64,000 nt of DNA from Actinoallomurus liliacearum. GTDB taxonomy: Bacteria; Actinomycetota; Actinomycetes; Streptosporangiales; Streptosporangiaceae. Position 1 is the stretch's first letter; each line of letters opens with the position of its first letter. The translations under genes and the position numbers were made by a program. Positions 16,033 through 24,926 of this stretch are shown piece after piece. Below the pieces are notes generated by a model. The model worked only from the letters and a program-made list of their open reading frames with translations. It was not told the origin of the DNA and ran no database searches. The DNA lies in contig NZ_BAABHJ010000038.1 of NCBI RefSeq assembly GCF_039542035.1, positions 1 through 64,000 of the forward strand, in the 5' to 3' direction.

Positions 16033-16400
16033 GGGTCGGTACCTTCCAAATGATGCTTGAGGCCGTTCGTCAAGAGCCCTGCCCGGCATCGGAGCCGATA
16101 TTCACGTTCCGGTGTGACGTTCGGAACAGAGCGCTCATCCGGGCGGTGGACCGGCGCCGCCGCTGCCGCGCCCGGCCTGGGGCCGCCTCCCCCGTTGAGC
16201 GCGGTCGATCATCGATGGCCCGACAATAGTCCTTTCTCGCCACAAATTGGAGAAACAGCGAGTCAGGCCGATTGTCCGAATCAACGTTTCCGTCACTCGA
16301 TCATCGAGCGTCGTTCATACGTTCGCGTTGCATCCGGCCCCATGGATGAGCCATTTTCTATGAGGTGTTTTCGTGGTCTGGATTCGACGGGAGCGTACAT
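16033..16400. other. Intergenic region between DJ-1 and phospholipase genes
   Basis: About 370 bases with no supported gene. It must contain divergent promoters for the two flanking genes. The half nearest the phospholipase gene (16200-16370) is noticeably AT-richer than its surroundings, as expected for promoter DNA. I see no strong palindrome. Confidence 0.4.
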
Positions 16401-17831
16401 ATGCCGGAACTCACCCGCCGCCGCCTGTTCAGTTCGGCGGGGGCGCTGGCCGCGGCGGCTTTCGCCGCGGAGTTCCTGCCTCCGAACCTGCGGCGGGCGA
16501 TGGCGGACTCGCCGCCACCGGGAAAGGGCCGACTCGGCGACATCAAGCACGTCGTCGTCCTGATGCAGGAGAATCGCTCGTTCGATCATTATTTCGGGAC
16601 TCTTCCCGGGGTGCGGGGTTTCTCCGACCCGGCGGCGATCACGCTGAGCACCGGCCGGTCGGTCTTCCACCAGCCGGATCCGGAGAATCCGGCGGGCTAT
16701 CTGCTGCCGTTCCACCTGGACACGCGCACGACGAACGCGCAGGCCATCCCATCGACCAACCACGCCTGGAAGGTCCAGCACCAGGCGTGGAACGGCGGCA
16801 GGATGGACAACTGGCTGCCGGCGCACCGGGCGGCCGACGGGGTGAACGCGCCGTACGTGATGGGCCACTACACCCGAGCGGACATTCCGTTCCAATTCGC
16901 CCTGGCCGAATCTTTCACGATCTGCGACAGCTATTTCTGCTCGGTGCTGGGGCCGACCTGGCCGAACCGGCTCTATCTGATGAGCGGCACCATCGATCCG
17001 GGCGGCGAGCAGGGCGGGCCCGTCACCGGCAACCGGATTCCGGTTCCGTGCCGGTGGAAGACCTATCCGGAGGCGTTGACCGAGGCCGGGGTCGACTGGC
17101 GGGTCTACCAGGAGGTCGACAATTACGGCTGTAACGTGCTCGAACGGTTCGAGTCGTTTCAGAACGCCCCGGTCGACTCGGCGCTGTACCGTAACGGCCT
17201 TCGTACGTACGCCGCGGACCAGTTCGAATTCGACGCGGCCCACGACCGGTTGCCGACCGTGTCCTGGATCATCCCGACGAGTTACCAGTCCGAACATCCG
17301 GACTACACCCCGGCGGCCGGCGCCGACTATGTGGCGAGCAAGATCGACGCGATCGCGTCCAACCCCGCCGTGTGGGCCAAGACGTTGTTCGTCCTCAACT
17401 ACGACGAGAACGACGGGCTGTTCGACCACGTCCCGCCCCCGGTCCCTCCGCCGGGGACCGCGGACGAGTTCGTCGCGGACCTGCCGATCGGGGCCGGCTT
17501 CCGCGTGCCGTGCATCCTCGTGTCCCCGTGGACGCAGGGCGGCTGGGTGGCCCGTGAACCGTTCGACCACACCTCGACGCTCCGGCTGCTGGAACGGCTG
17601 ACGGGGGTTCCGGCGCCGAATCTGAGCGCCTGGCGACGGCGGGCGTTCGGCGATCTGACTTCCGCGCTCGGGGTGGCGGTGCGCGGCCGGCCGCCGCGGC
17701 TGCCCCCGACGAAGCAGGAACTGGCGCAGGCGGCGGACGCCGTCGACCGGTTGCCGACCCCGGAGTTCCCCGGTGCCGCGCAGACCCTGCCGCACCAGGA
17801 GAAGGGCCCCCGGCCTCGGCCTCGGGGCTGA
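16401..17831 (+). CDS. Tat-exported phospholipase C / phosphoesterase family protein
   Basis: 476 residues. The N-terminus has a twin-arginine signal (TRRRLFSSAG followed by an Ala-rich stretch). The mature part carries the family hallmark VVLMQENRSFDHYFGTLPG (near residue 52) and later SWIIPTSYQSEHPDY and LNYDENDGLFDHVPPP, which supply metal-binding Asp/His. Family members hydrolyse phospholipid head groups outside the cell (mycobacterial PlcA-D, acid phosphatases); the DUF756 repeats of classical haemolytic PLCs are missing, so substrate is open. ATG 16401 has GGGAG upstream. The next gene follows after 28 bases and is also Tat-exported. Confidence 0.85.
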   Translation: MPELTRRRLFSSAGALAAAAFAAEFLPPNLRRAMADSPPPGKGRLGDIKHVVVLMQENRSFDHYFGTLPGVRGFSDPAAITLSTGRSVFHQPDPENPAGYLLPFHLDTRTTNAQAIPSTNHAWKVQHQAWNGGRMDNWLPAHRAADGVNAPYVMGHYTRADIPFQFALAESFTICDSYFCSVLGPTWPNRLYLMSGTIDPGGEQGGPVTGNRIPVPCRWKTYPEALTEAGVDWRVYQEVDNYGCNVLERFESFQNAPVDSALYRNGLRTYAADQFEFDAAHDRLPTVSWIIPTSYQSEHPDYTPAAGADYVASKIDAIASNPAVWAKTLFVLNYDENDGLFDHVPPPVPPPGTADEFVADLPIGAGFRVPCILVSPWTQGGWVAREPFDHTSTLRLLERLTGVPAPNLSAWRRRAFGDLTSALGVAVRGRPPRLPPTKQELAQAADAVDRLPTPEFPGAAQTLPHQEKGPRPRPRG

Positions 17832-17859
17832 GCCGCGGCGGACCGGAAGGGATCCACAC

Positions 17860-19515
17860 GTGCGAAAGCGCATCTCCCGGCGGCGTCTCCTCCTGGCGGC
17901 GGGCGGCGTCGCGGGCCTGGTCGTCCTCGCCGTCCCCGCGGGCTCGGCGGCACAGGGTCCCCGGCCGCGGCCCAGCCCCAGCAACAGCGCGCCCGGCGAC
18001 CTGGAGTGGGAGGCGCCGGGCGAGCGGCCGCAGGCGCGGCGGGCGACCGGCCCGTACATCGCCTATGTGGCGCTGACCGGCGGATACACCGTGGCCACCG
18101 TCGACGTCGCGGCCCACCGGATCGTGGCGAACGACATCCTCACCGACTCCGCGCAGGGCGTCGCGGCGACTCCGGACGGCGCGAAGGTGTACGTCGCCGA
18201 CACCGGCCAGTTCGACGTGCTGGTCGTCGACCCGGCGACCGGCACCGGACGCCGGGTGCGCGTCGGCCCGTTCCCCAGGAGCGTCGCGATCTCCCCGGAC
18301 GGGACGAAGGTGTACGCGGCGGTCACCGGCGGGGACACTGGGAAGGGCGGTTCGGACACGGTCGCGGTGATCCACAGCCGGTCCGACACGGTCACGCGGT
18401 CCGTACGGGTCGGGACGGCGCCGCGCCAGGTCGTGTTCGCGGCGGACGGGGCGCGGGCGTACGTCACGTACGACTCCGGGGTGGCGGTGCTGGACGCCCG
18501 GAAGGACCGCGTGGTCCGCAGGATCCGCGACTCGGCCGGTCCGCAGGGCGTCGCGGTGGACCCGACCGGCCGGACGCTGTACGTGACGGAGCCCCGGGCG
18601 AATACGGTCGCGGTGTTCGACGCGGCGAGCGGCCGGATGCGCGGCCGGATCGCCGTCGGGGACCAGCCGTGGGGCGTGGCGGTCACGCCGAACGGCGCCA
18701 AGGCCTACGTCAGCCGGATGAACGCCGACGCCGTGGCGGTGATCGACACGGCGACGCGGCGGATCCAGCGGACGGTCGCGGTCGGCCGGATCCCGGCGAC
18801 GGTGGCGATCACGCCCGACGGCACGGAGGCGTGGGTCGGCAACGTGACGTCCGGCGATATCTCGGCGATCAGCACGGCCTCGGACTCCGTCATCGCGACG
18901 ATCGCCGGCAGCCCGGGAGGGAAGCGGGTGCGCGCGGCTCCGCTCGGCATCGCCTTCGCCAGGACCCCAGGTGAACCACCGCCGGCGGCCCGTAGCCCCA
19001 GGCAGGTCAGGCCCACGGTGGGCCGCCAGGGCCCGCCGGCCGGACCTGCGGGCGGCCGACGGCCGGTCGCCGACGACCACGAGGTTGCACGGCCCTTCGT
19101 GCCGGGTGGCCGCGCCATGCCCCCGGACGTCTTCGCCCCGGCGCGGGCCGAGGACGCCGAGGACGCATGGCCGTTCGTGCCCGGTGGCCCCCCGGCCTTG
19201 CCACCGGACGTCTTCGCCCCCGCGCGGGCCGAGGACGCCGGGGACGCACTGCCCGCGGACGTGGCCGGGTACGGCGCGGACGCCGTCCCCTGGGTGTCCC
19301 CGGCCGGCGGGGTGACGGTGGAACCCGCCACGGAGGACGCCGACGCCGAGGCGGAGGAGTCCGGGACCCGGGTCGAGGACCTCGTGCCCGACCTGACGCC
19401 GCTGATCGGTACGGCGCCGGACACGGCCGTCGCGACTCTGTCCCCCGGGCCGGGGCCTAGGGACGCCGACCCCGCAGGCCGTTACCCGGCGGGGAATCAG
19501 GTCGCGGCTTCGTGA
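17860..19515 (+). CDS. Tat-exported YVTN-type beta-propeller protein
   Basis: 551 residues from GTG 17860, with GGAAGGG upstream. A twin-arginine signal (SRRRLLLAAGG) is followed by six or seven repeats of the YVTN type: phrases such as GVAATPDGAKVYVAD, SVAISPDGTKVYAA, GVAVTPNGAKAYVS recur about every 42 residues. Such propellers are extracellular and often bind partner proteins or act as lactonase-like scaffolds. The last 180 residues are a low-complexity Pro/Ala/Asp tail containing an internal tandem duplication. It is likely co-transcribed with the phospholipase gene. The 3' end overlaps the convergent NACHT gene by 19 bases. Confidence 0.8.
   Translation: MRKRISRRRLLLAAGGVAGLVVLAVPAGSAAQGPRPRPSPSNSAPGDLEWEAPGERPQARRATGPYIAYVALTGGYTVATVDVAAHRIVANDILTDSAQGVAATPDGAKVYVADTGQFDVLVVDPATGTGRRVRVGPFPRSVAISPDGTKVYAAVTGGDTGKGGSDTVAVIHSRSDTVTRSVRVGTAPRQVVFAADGARAYVTYDSGVAVLDARKDRVVRRIRDSAGPQGVAVDPTGRTLYVTEPRANTVAVFDAASGRMRGRIAVGDQPWGVAVTPNGAKAYVSRMNADAVAVIDTATRRIQRTVAVGRIPATVAITPDGTEAWVGNVTSGDISAISTASDSVIATIAGSPGGKRVRAAPLGIAFARTPGEPPPAARSPRQVRPTVGRQGPPAGPAGGRRPVADDHEVARPFVPGGRAMPPDVFAPARAEDAEDAWPFVPGGPPALPPDVFAPARAEDAGDALPADVAGYGADAVPWVSPAGGVTVEPATEDADAEAEESGTRVEDLVPDLTPLIGTAPDTAVATLSPGPGPRDADPAGRYPAGNQVAAS
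19093..19251 (+). repeat. In-frame tandem duplication in the propeller tail
   Basis: Two adjacent copies of 78 and 81 bases encode PFVPGG...PPDVFAPARAEDA-type units of 26 and 27 residues. The high identity of the shared part (CGGACGTCTTCGCCCC and GCGCGGGCCGAGGACGCCG) indicates a recent duplication. Confidence 0.85.
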
Positions 19516-21224
19516 AGACCGGAGATTCCGGTCCCGATCTCCCGTGAGGCGAGCCATTGCTGAAGTTCGAGATGCCGGAACTGGTAGGCGTCTCCGGACG
19601 CGCAAAGGAGGCCGATCTCGTGGGCCCAGGCCAGGAAGATCGCGAACCGCCACGGCAGGTCGCCGCGGAGGGCAGCGGTACGCCTCTGCATGAAGTTCCG
19701 CAACCACTTCCACCATGTCAGAACGCACCCTGCGAAAATGATCACGCCAATACAGATGTTGAAGACAAGACGGCTCTTGACCTCATCGACGCCCGCCGGA
19801 CCGAGTCCGGAGAACGTACCGGAGATCCCGCCGGGAAGCGTGGCGACAGCCCATACGCCGAGGATCGGCAGGGCCAGCATGAAGACACCGGCGGCGATGA
19901 CCCCGAAGTACTCTCCGGCGCTGAGTATCAGCCGCCGCCGGGCGATCGTGGTCCCCGAGGCCCCCCGCTCCGATTGCTCATTGAGGTGCTTGGCGAGGTG
20001 GGCGAGCCAGCGGGTGACCTGATCGACGCGGTAGCGCCGGCGGCCGCGCCCTTCAATGGCCGTTGCGACGAAATGGGCGAGGAGGTAAGAGTCGACGTCG
20101 CCCTGCTCGGCCACCGTCAACAGCTCCGACGGATCTCGGCCGGCCAGGAGGACGCTCGCGGCGAGCGTCAGCCGCCACGGCGTCGACAGGGTCCGGGCGA
20201 GGGTGTCCTGAGGCCGGGCGGCCAGTTCCATTCTCAACTGCACCCATGCCGCCTCCTCTCCAGGCCCCCGGTCGGCGAGTCGCCGTGTGAGGTAGGCGTC
20301 GATCTCCTCCGTGCTCAGCGGTCGGATGACGACGGTCGTGGCCCCGCGGAGCACGGCCTCGCCCGTCCGAAGCGCCTCGTACGCCGAGGTACGACAGGTG
20401 AGGATGAGCGGAGCGGGGCCGTCGTCTCCGACATACCGGTTGAGCAGGTGCAGTGCCCGGATCGCACGCCTGGGCACACCGCCGGCGCCCGGCTCTCGCG
20501 CTTCCAGGTCCATCTCGTCCAGACCGTCGAGGACCGGCAGCACACGCCTGTCTCTCAGCAGCGCGGCGACGACGCGCCGGTTCATTCCGTAGGTCCTCGC
20601 CACGCGAGCCGCCAGCCAGCCTTCGAATTCCTCCTCGTCACGGCCTTTCTCAGGAGGGTCCCAGCCCGCCAGTCCGATCCGCACCGGGACGCCGGTGCGG
20701 CCGCCCTTTCGCCCGGCCCGGAGGAGGTGCCGGATCAGTTCGACGGTCAAGACCGTCTTCCCTGCCCCCGCGGAACCGGTGATGAGCAGCCGTCCGGTGG
20801 ATCCGCGGTAGAAGTCGCCGACGGTCCCCAACGTCCCGCTGCTCGGTCCGTCGAGGTCGCGAAAGGAGATCAGGTCGGGCACGAACTCCAGGTCGGCGGT
20901 GGCGTTCTCCGGTCCCAGCAGATCCAGTCTCAGCCGGCGCTCGGCCTCGGCGACCTTCGCGGCGAGTTCCCGCTCGGCCCGGTCGAGCGCCTCGGGATCG
21001 GTCCTCAGGCGGGTCTGTTCCAGGTACTGCCAGCAGGACAGCACCAATGCGAGAGCGGCGATGACCATACCGGCCACGTTCGAGACGTCGACCGCGTGCT
21101 TCGATCTGCCGGCCGCGACGCGTAACACGGACCAGCCACCCCACCCGAGTGCCACCAGGCCCACGGCGATGAACGCCGCACCGGCCCACCGCCGCCCCTC
21201 CCGAGGAAGCCATCGTTTCGCCAC
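19497..21224 (-). CDS. Membrane-anchored NACHT-domain NTPase
   Basis: 575 residues from GTG 21224. Two hydrophobic helices (about 13-37 and 48-66) lead into a charged linker and a NACHT module: Walker A GSAGAGKT (near 153), Walker B LPVLDGLDEMD (near 235) and sensor LTCRTSAYE. A helical region follows, then two or three more membrane helices (about 420-500), and a short soluble tail. NACHT proteins are signal-sensing STAND NTPases; bacterial members include anti-phage proteins, but no effector domain is recognisable here. The role is therefore unknown. The gene is a lone unit converging on the propeller gene, overlapping its end. Confidence 0.8.
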   Translation of the reverse strand: MAKRWLPREGRRWAGAAFIAVGLVALGWGGWSVLRVAAGRSKHAVDVSNVAGMVIAALALVLSCWQYLEQTRLRTDPEALDRAERELAAKVAEAERRLRLDLLGPENATADLEFVPDLISFRDLDGPSSGTLGTVGDFYRGSTGRLLITGSAGAGKTVLTVELIRHLLRAGRKGGRTGVPVRIGLAGWDPPEKGRDEEEFEGWLAARVARTYGMNRRVVAALLRDRRVLPVLDGLDEMDLEAREPGAGGVPRRAIRALHLLNRYVGDDGPAPLILTCRTSAYEALRTGEAVLRGATTVVIRPLSTEEIDAYLTRRLADRGPGEEAAWVQLRMELAARPQDTLARTLSTPWRLTLAASVLLAGRDPSELLTVAEQGDVDSYLLAHFVATAIEGRGRRRYRVDQVTRWLAHLAKHLNEQSERGASGTTIARRRLILSAGEYFGVIAAGVFMLALPILGVWAVATLPGGISGTFSGLGPAGVDEVKSRLVFNICIGVIIFAGCVLTWWKWLRNFMQRRTAALRGDLPWRFAIFLAWAHEIGLLCASGDAYQFRHLELQQWLASREIGTGISGLHEAAT

Positions 21225-21273
21225 GGTGCCATCTCACACCGCGGCGCACGCGGCCGGAAGATCCTGCATATGA

Positions 21274-21735
21274 CTACTTGTCCGCGTCGCCACCGAGGCC
21301 CCAGTCGGCGCTCTCGTCGAGTTCCGCGAAGCGCTGGGTCAGGCTGTACCAGTTGCCGGAGTCGTCGCGGAAGATCGCCTCGATGCCGTACGGGCGCCGC
21401 TGCGGTTCCTGCAGGAACTCGACGCCCCGGGCGGAGAACGCGCGGAAGTCGCCCTCGCAGTCGTCCGTGGTGAAGGCGCCGGCACCCAGGACGCCCTTGG
21501 CGATGAGCGCCTTGAGCTGCTCCGCGGACTCCGGGTCGAGCGCGGGCGGGCCCGGGACCATGAGGGTCAGGTCGAGTTCCGGGCGGCCCTTCGCGCCGAC
21601 GGTGACCCAGCGGGGCCCGTCGTCGCCCAGCCGCATGTCGTTGCGCAGCTCCAGGCCGAGCTTCTCGGTGTAGAACCGCTTGGCCGAGTCCTGGTCGAGC
21701 ACCCAGACGGTGGCCAGGCCGAGATTGGTGATCAC
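21274..21735 (-). CDS. VOC-family (glyoxalase/bleomycin-resistance-like) protein
   Basis: 153 residues with the paired beta-alpha-beta units of the vicinal oxygen chelate fold (LATVWVLDQDSAKRFYTEKLGLE, and the C-terminal GIEAIFRDDSGNWYSLTQRF with the metal-ligand-like Glu replaced in part). Members bind metals and small molecules, or act as antibiotic-binding proteins. GTG 21735 has a good site (GAGGAGCTCAC). It lies 75 bases after an AraC regulator gene on the same strand, so the pair probably forms an operon. Confidence 0.85.
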   Translation of the reverse strand: MITNLGLATVWVLDQDSAKRFYTEKLGLELRNDMRLGDDGPRWVTVGAKGRPELDLTLMVPGPPALDPESAEQLKALIAKGVLGAGAFTTDDCEGDFRAFSARGVEFLQEPQRRPYGIEAIFRDDSGNWYSLTQRFAELDESADWGLGGDADK

Positions 21736-21810
21736 GTGAGCTCCTCGATTCGGGGGTTTGCGCTGTTCAGGATATGGATCGGTGTCGTGTGGCGACTTCT
21801 CCGATATTGC

Positions 21811-22311
21811 TCACTCCGGCCGGAAGCCACCGGCCCAGAACAGCACGAAGCAGCCCGGGATCGGGGCCGGTCCCGATCGGTGCTCGCGGGCGCGGAACTC
21901 TGTCGGTGTCATGCCGACCTGCTGCTTGAAGCGGGTGCAGAAGGTCCCGAGGCTCGTGAAGCCGACGACGAAGCAGATCTCGGTCACCGTCAGGTTGGCC
22001 GAGCGGAGGAGTTCCTGGGCGCGCTCGATCCGGCGGCGGGTGAGGTACCGGCCCGGCGTCTCCCCGTACGCGGCGCGGAACCGCCGGACGAAGTGATAGC
22101 GCGAGTAGCCGGCCTGCGCGGCGACCGCGTTCAGGTCCAGCGGCTCGGACCAGGAGCGGTCCATAAGGTCCTTGGCCGCCCGCATCCGCCGCAACGCGGC
22201 GATGTCCGCGGACCGGGGCGCGCCCTCCGGCTCCGCCGCCGCACCGTCGTTGGCCCGCGCCGGGCCTGTTGGCGCCGGCGGCGCGTTTCCGCTGGTCGGG
22301 GCGGTGTCCAT
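21811..22311 (-). CDS. AraC-family transcriptional regulator
   Basis: 166 residues, of which the last 110 are the double helix-turn-helix of AraC/XylS (LNAVAAQAGYSRYHFVRRFRAAYGETPGRYL, then LTVTEICFVVGFTSLGTFCTRFKQQVGMTPTEFR). There is no large ligand domain, only a disordered Ala/Pro-rich lead, so it is of the short DNA-binding type. I use ATG 22311; a GTG at 22341 is in frame. It probably controls the downstream VOC gene. Confidence 0.88.
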   Translation of the reverse strand: MDTAPTSGNAPPAPTGPARANDGAAAEPEGAPRSADIAALRRMRAAKDLMDRSWSEPLDLNAVAAQAGYSRYHFVRRFRAAYGETPGRYLTRRRIERAQELLRSANLTVTEICFVVGFTSLGTFCTRFKQQVGMTPTEFRAREHRSGPAPIPGCFVLFWAGGFRPE

Positions 22312-22406
22312 GGCGGCGATCCTGTCATAGCCCTCCGACACGGCGACGCGGCGGATTGAGTATTACTGCTCATGCGGCCGGGCTCGGGTCTGCCGACGAT
22401 GGGCGT

Positions 22407-22694
22407 ATGAACACCACAGTCAAGTCGAGCACCACGGCCGCGTTCCTGGTTCAGGCGGCCATCTCGTTCGGGATCTCGTTGACGGCCTGCGCGATCGGCA
22501 TCGCCTACCTGCCGGTCGGCGGATGGATCAGGGCGTTCCTGGCGCTCGCGTTCCTGTACGCGGTGACCTCGACGTTCACGCTCGCCAAGTGTGTGCGGGA
22601 CCGGCAGGAGACGGCCACGATCACCGGTCGCGTGGACCAGGCCCGGCTGGACAAGCTGCTGGCCGAGCACGATCCGTTCCGGGTCCAGCCCTGA
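22407..22694 (+). CDS. YiaA/YiaB-type small membrane protein
   Basis: 95 residues with two strong hydrophobic helices (AAFLVQAAISFGISLTACAIG and AFLALAFLYAVTSTFTLAK) and a basic cytoplasmic tail. The spacing fits the YiaA/YiaB two-helix domain. ATG 22407 is divergent from the AraC gene and converges on the S9 peptidase gene 24 bases away. Function of the family is unknown. Confidence 0.75.
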   Translation: MNTTVKSSTTAAFLVQAAISFGISLTACAIGIAYLPVGGWIRAFLALAFLYAVTSTFTLAKCVRDRQETATITGRVDQARLDKLLAEHDPFRVQP

Positions 22695-22718
22695 CCGGCC
22701 CGGCCGGGCGGGACGTCG

Positions 22719-24845
22719 TCAGTCCGGTTCGGCGGTGTCCTCGTACGGCCGGGTGGTCGGTCTCTTCGGTGACAGGCCGGTGTACTCCCCCGCGAACGCC
22801 AGCAGGTCCGCGGTGAGGGCGCGTTCCTTGCTCGCGGGAGAGGCCGCGTGGGCGGTGTCGGGTTCCCGGCGCATCAGGATCGGCCGGTCCCCGCTGGTGG
22901 CGTGCTGGAGGGCCGCGCACATCTTGGTGACGTGCGCCTCTCCGGTCTGCAGGTCGGTCACCGCCCCCGCGAGGAGGAACGCGGGATAGGGCGTGCCGGG
23001 AGTGACGTTGTGGTACGGCGAGTATCCGAGCAGCCAGCGCAGCTGGTCGGGCCGGGAGGCGGTGCCGAACTCCTCGGTCCAGGTGCGTCCCAGGCCGAAG
23101 CGCTCGTAGCGCACCATGTCGCACAGCGGCCCGGCCGCGATGACGGCGGCGTACAGGTCCGGTCGCCGCACGGCGGCGGCGGTGACCAGCAGTCCCCCGC
23201 CGGACTGGCCGTAGCTCACCAACTGGCCCGGCGTGGTCCGGCCGGTGCGGATGAGCCAGGCGGCGGCGTCGTTGAAGTCGCTGATCGCGCGGCGTTTGTA
23301 CGGTCCGCGGCCGGCCTCGTGCCAGTGCCGGCCTCCTTCGCCGCCGCCGCGTACGCAGGCGACCGCGTAGGTGCCGCCGGCGGCGACCCAGGCGGCCGCC
23401 ATGGGGAAGAACCACGGGCGCATCGGCATGCCGAAGCTGCCGTAGCCGTACAGGAGGGTGGGCCGGGGGCCCTCGTCCTCGCCGGCCGGGGTGAACAGGA
23501 ACAGCGTGACCTCGGTGCCGTCGCGGGCCGGGTAGCGGACGCTGCGGCTGATGATCTCCGGGGCGGGTCCGGCCGTCGTGGCGCCGGTCTCCCGTTCCAG
23601 CGTCCCGCTCAGGGCGTCGTAGCGGTGGACGGCCGGGGGTGTGGCCGGGTCGCAGTAGCCGAACCAGGCGTGGCTGCCGTGCGGGAGGTTGGTGCGCAGC
23701 GACGACACGACGCCCGCGCCGGGAAGGGGCAGGCGGGTCAGTGGCCGGCCGCTCGCCAGGTCGTGCAGGGTCACGGTGGAGACGCCGTGGCGGGCGCGTG
23801 CGACCAGCAGGAGGGGACGCGGCAGTGCCGGGTCGTCCAGGACCAGGCACTCGTCGAGCGGGGCCTCGGGATCTTCGGGCACCAGCGTGCGCCAGGCGGC
23901 CGGGCCGGGATCGCGCGGGTCCGCCCGGCAGACCCGGCCGCACGGGGCCTGGTGGTCGGTGACCAGCAGCAGGTCGCCGTCCGCGAGGAACCTCGGGAGG
24001 ACTCGGGCGGGTGTGGTGTTCCGGTTCACGATCCTGGTGAAACAGGGGGCCGCCGGATCGGCGAGTTCGGCCACGTACACGTCGTTGGGCGAGGCGGGCC
24101 CGGCCAGCGCGGTGATCGCCAGGTGCCGGCCGTCGGCGCCGACCGCGAGCCCGTAATAGTCGTCCGGGGCGTCGTCGCCGCCGAACACGACCGTGTCGGC
24201 CTGCCAGGGCGTGCCGATCCGATGCAGGCGCACCCGCCGCTGCAACCGCGTGTCGCCGTCGGCCAGTTCCTCGTCGGGAGCGCGGCTGACGTAGTAGAAC
24301 GCATCCCCGCCCGGCAGCCAGGCGAGCGAGGTGTTGCGGGTACGGGGCAGCGGCCCGTCCACGGTCTCGCCGGTCCGCGCGTCCAGCACCGTGATCTCGT
24401 TGCCGGGCTGTTCGCCGACCTCCAGTTGGACGGCCACTCGTTCGCCCTCGCGCGAGGGCCACCAGGCGTACAGCCCGGTGTGGCCGGACGGGTCGATCCG
24501 CACCGGGTCGAGCAGCACCCGCCTGTTCCCGTCGGCGTCGACCACGAGCAGGCGCCGTTGCTCGTCCCCCGGCCGCTGCTCGGCGAAGAACCTGACCTGA
24601 CCGCGCACCATCGGCGAGTCCGACACGCCGAAGGAGGACACCTCGTCCACCAGCGCCGCCCACGATCGCCGCTGGTCCCACCGGACGCGGCACGCGCGGA
24701 AGAGGCGGTCCTGAGCCGCGGCCCAGGTCCGTACGTCCACGTGGCGGCCGTCCTCCAGCCAGCGGTAGGGATCGGCGACCGGGATCCCGAACAGGTCCTC
24801 CACGAGGTCGTCGCGCCGGGCGACAGGGTAGAACGATCGCGTCAC
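22719..24845 (-). CDS. Prolyl oligopeptidase-family serine peptidase (S9)
   Basis: 708 residues. It opens with the typical DDLVEDLFGIPVADPYRWLED, continues with a seven-bladed propeller (about 80-420) and ends in an alpha/beta-hydrolase domain. Nucleophile Ser lies in GQSGGG (near 547), the acid in VTDLQTGEAH (near 629) and His in DTAHAA (near 665); YGYGSFG supplies the oxyanion loop. No signal peptide, so cytoplasmic. I prefer GTG 24845 because GGAGGGAG stands 7 bases before it; ATG 24881 is the longer option. It is the second gene after a 31-residue peptide gene, with a strong hairpin between. S9 enzymes of this type remove leaders from, or cyclise, some ribosomal peptides. Confidence 0.9.
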   Translation of the reverse strand: MTRSFYPVARRDDLVEDLFGIPVADPYRWLEDGRHVDVRTWAAAQDRLFRACRVRWDQRRSWAALVDEVSSFGVSDSPMVRGQVRFFAEQRPGDEQRRLLVVDADGNRRVLLDPVRIDPSGHTGLYAWWPSREGERVAVQLEVGEQPGNEITVLDARTGETVDGPLPRTRNTSLAWLPGGDAFYYVSRAPDEELADGDTRLQRRVRLHRIGTPWQADTVVFGGDDAPDDYYGLAVGADGRHLAITALAGPASPNDVYVAELADPAAPCFTRIVNRNTTPARVLPRFLADGDLLLVTDHQAPCGRVCRADPRDPGPAAWRTLVPEDPEAPLDECLVLDDPALPRPLLLVARARHGVSTVTLHDLASGRPLTRLPLPGAGVVSSLRTNLPHGSHAWFGYCDPATPPAVHRYDALSGTLERETGATTAGPAPEIISRSVRYPARDGTEVTLFLFTPAGEDEGPRPTLLYGYGSFGMPMRPWFFPMAAAWVAAGGTYAVACVRGGGEGGRHWHEAGRGPYKRRAISDFNDAAAWLIRTGRTTPGQLVSYGQSGGGLLVTAAAVRRPDLYAAVIAAGPLCDMVRYERFGLGRTWTEEFGTASRPDQLRWLLGYSPYHNVTPGTPYPAFLLAGAVTDLQTGEAHVTKMCAALQHATSGDRPILMRREPDTAHAASPASKERALTADLLAFAGEYTGLSPKRPTTRPYEDTAEPD

Positions 24846-24887
24846 GAACGGCTCCCTCCGCCGGATCACCCCGCCTGACATGAGCGG

Positions 24888-24914
24888 AGGTACTGCGGTG
24901 ACACCGCAGTACCT
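24888..24914 (-). terminator. Strong hairpin between the 31-residue peptide gene and the S9 peptidase gene
   Basis: A perfect 13-base inverted repeat (24888-24900 with 24902-24914) around a single base; in practice about ten pairs with a 5-base loop. It begins 12 bases after the peptide stop codon and has no T-tract. It could act as a partial terminator or as an RNA stabiliser, uncoupling levels of the two genes. Confidence 0.7.
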
Positions 24915-24926
24915 CGCCTCACTGAG

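Noticed and set aside
17395..19728. 777-codon minus frame over the propeller gene
   Set aside because: Low-complexity Arg/Gly antisense frame; the plus-strand product has a Tat signal and YVTN repeats.
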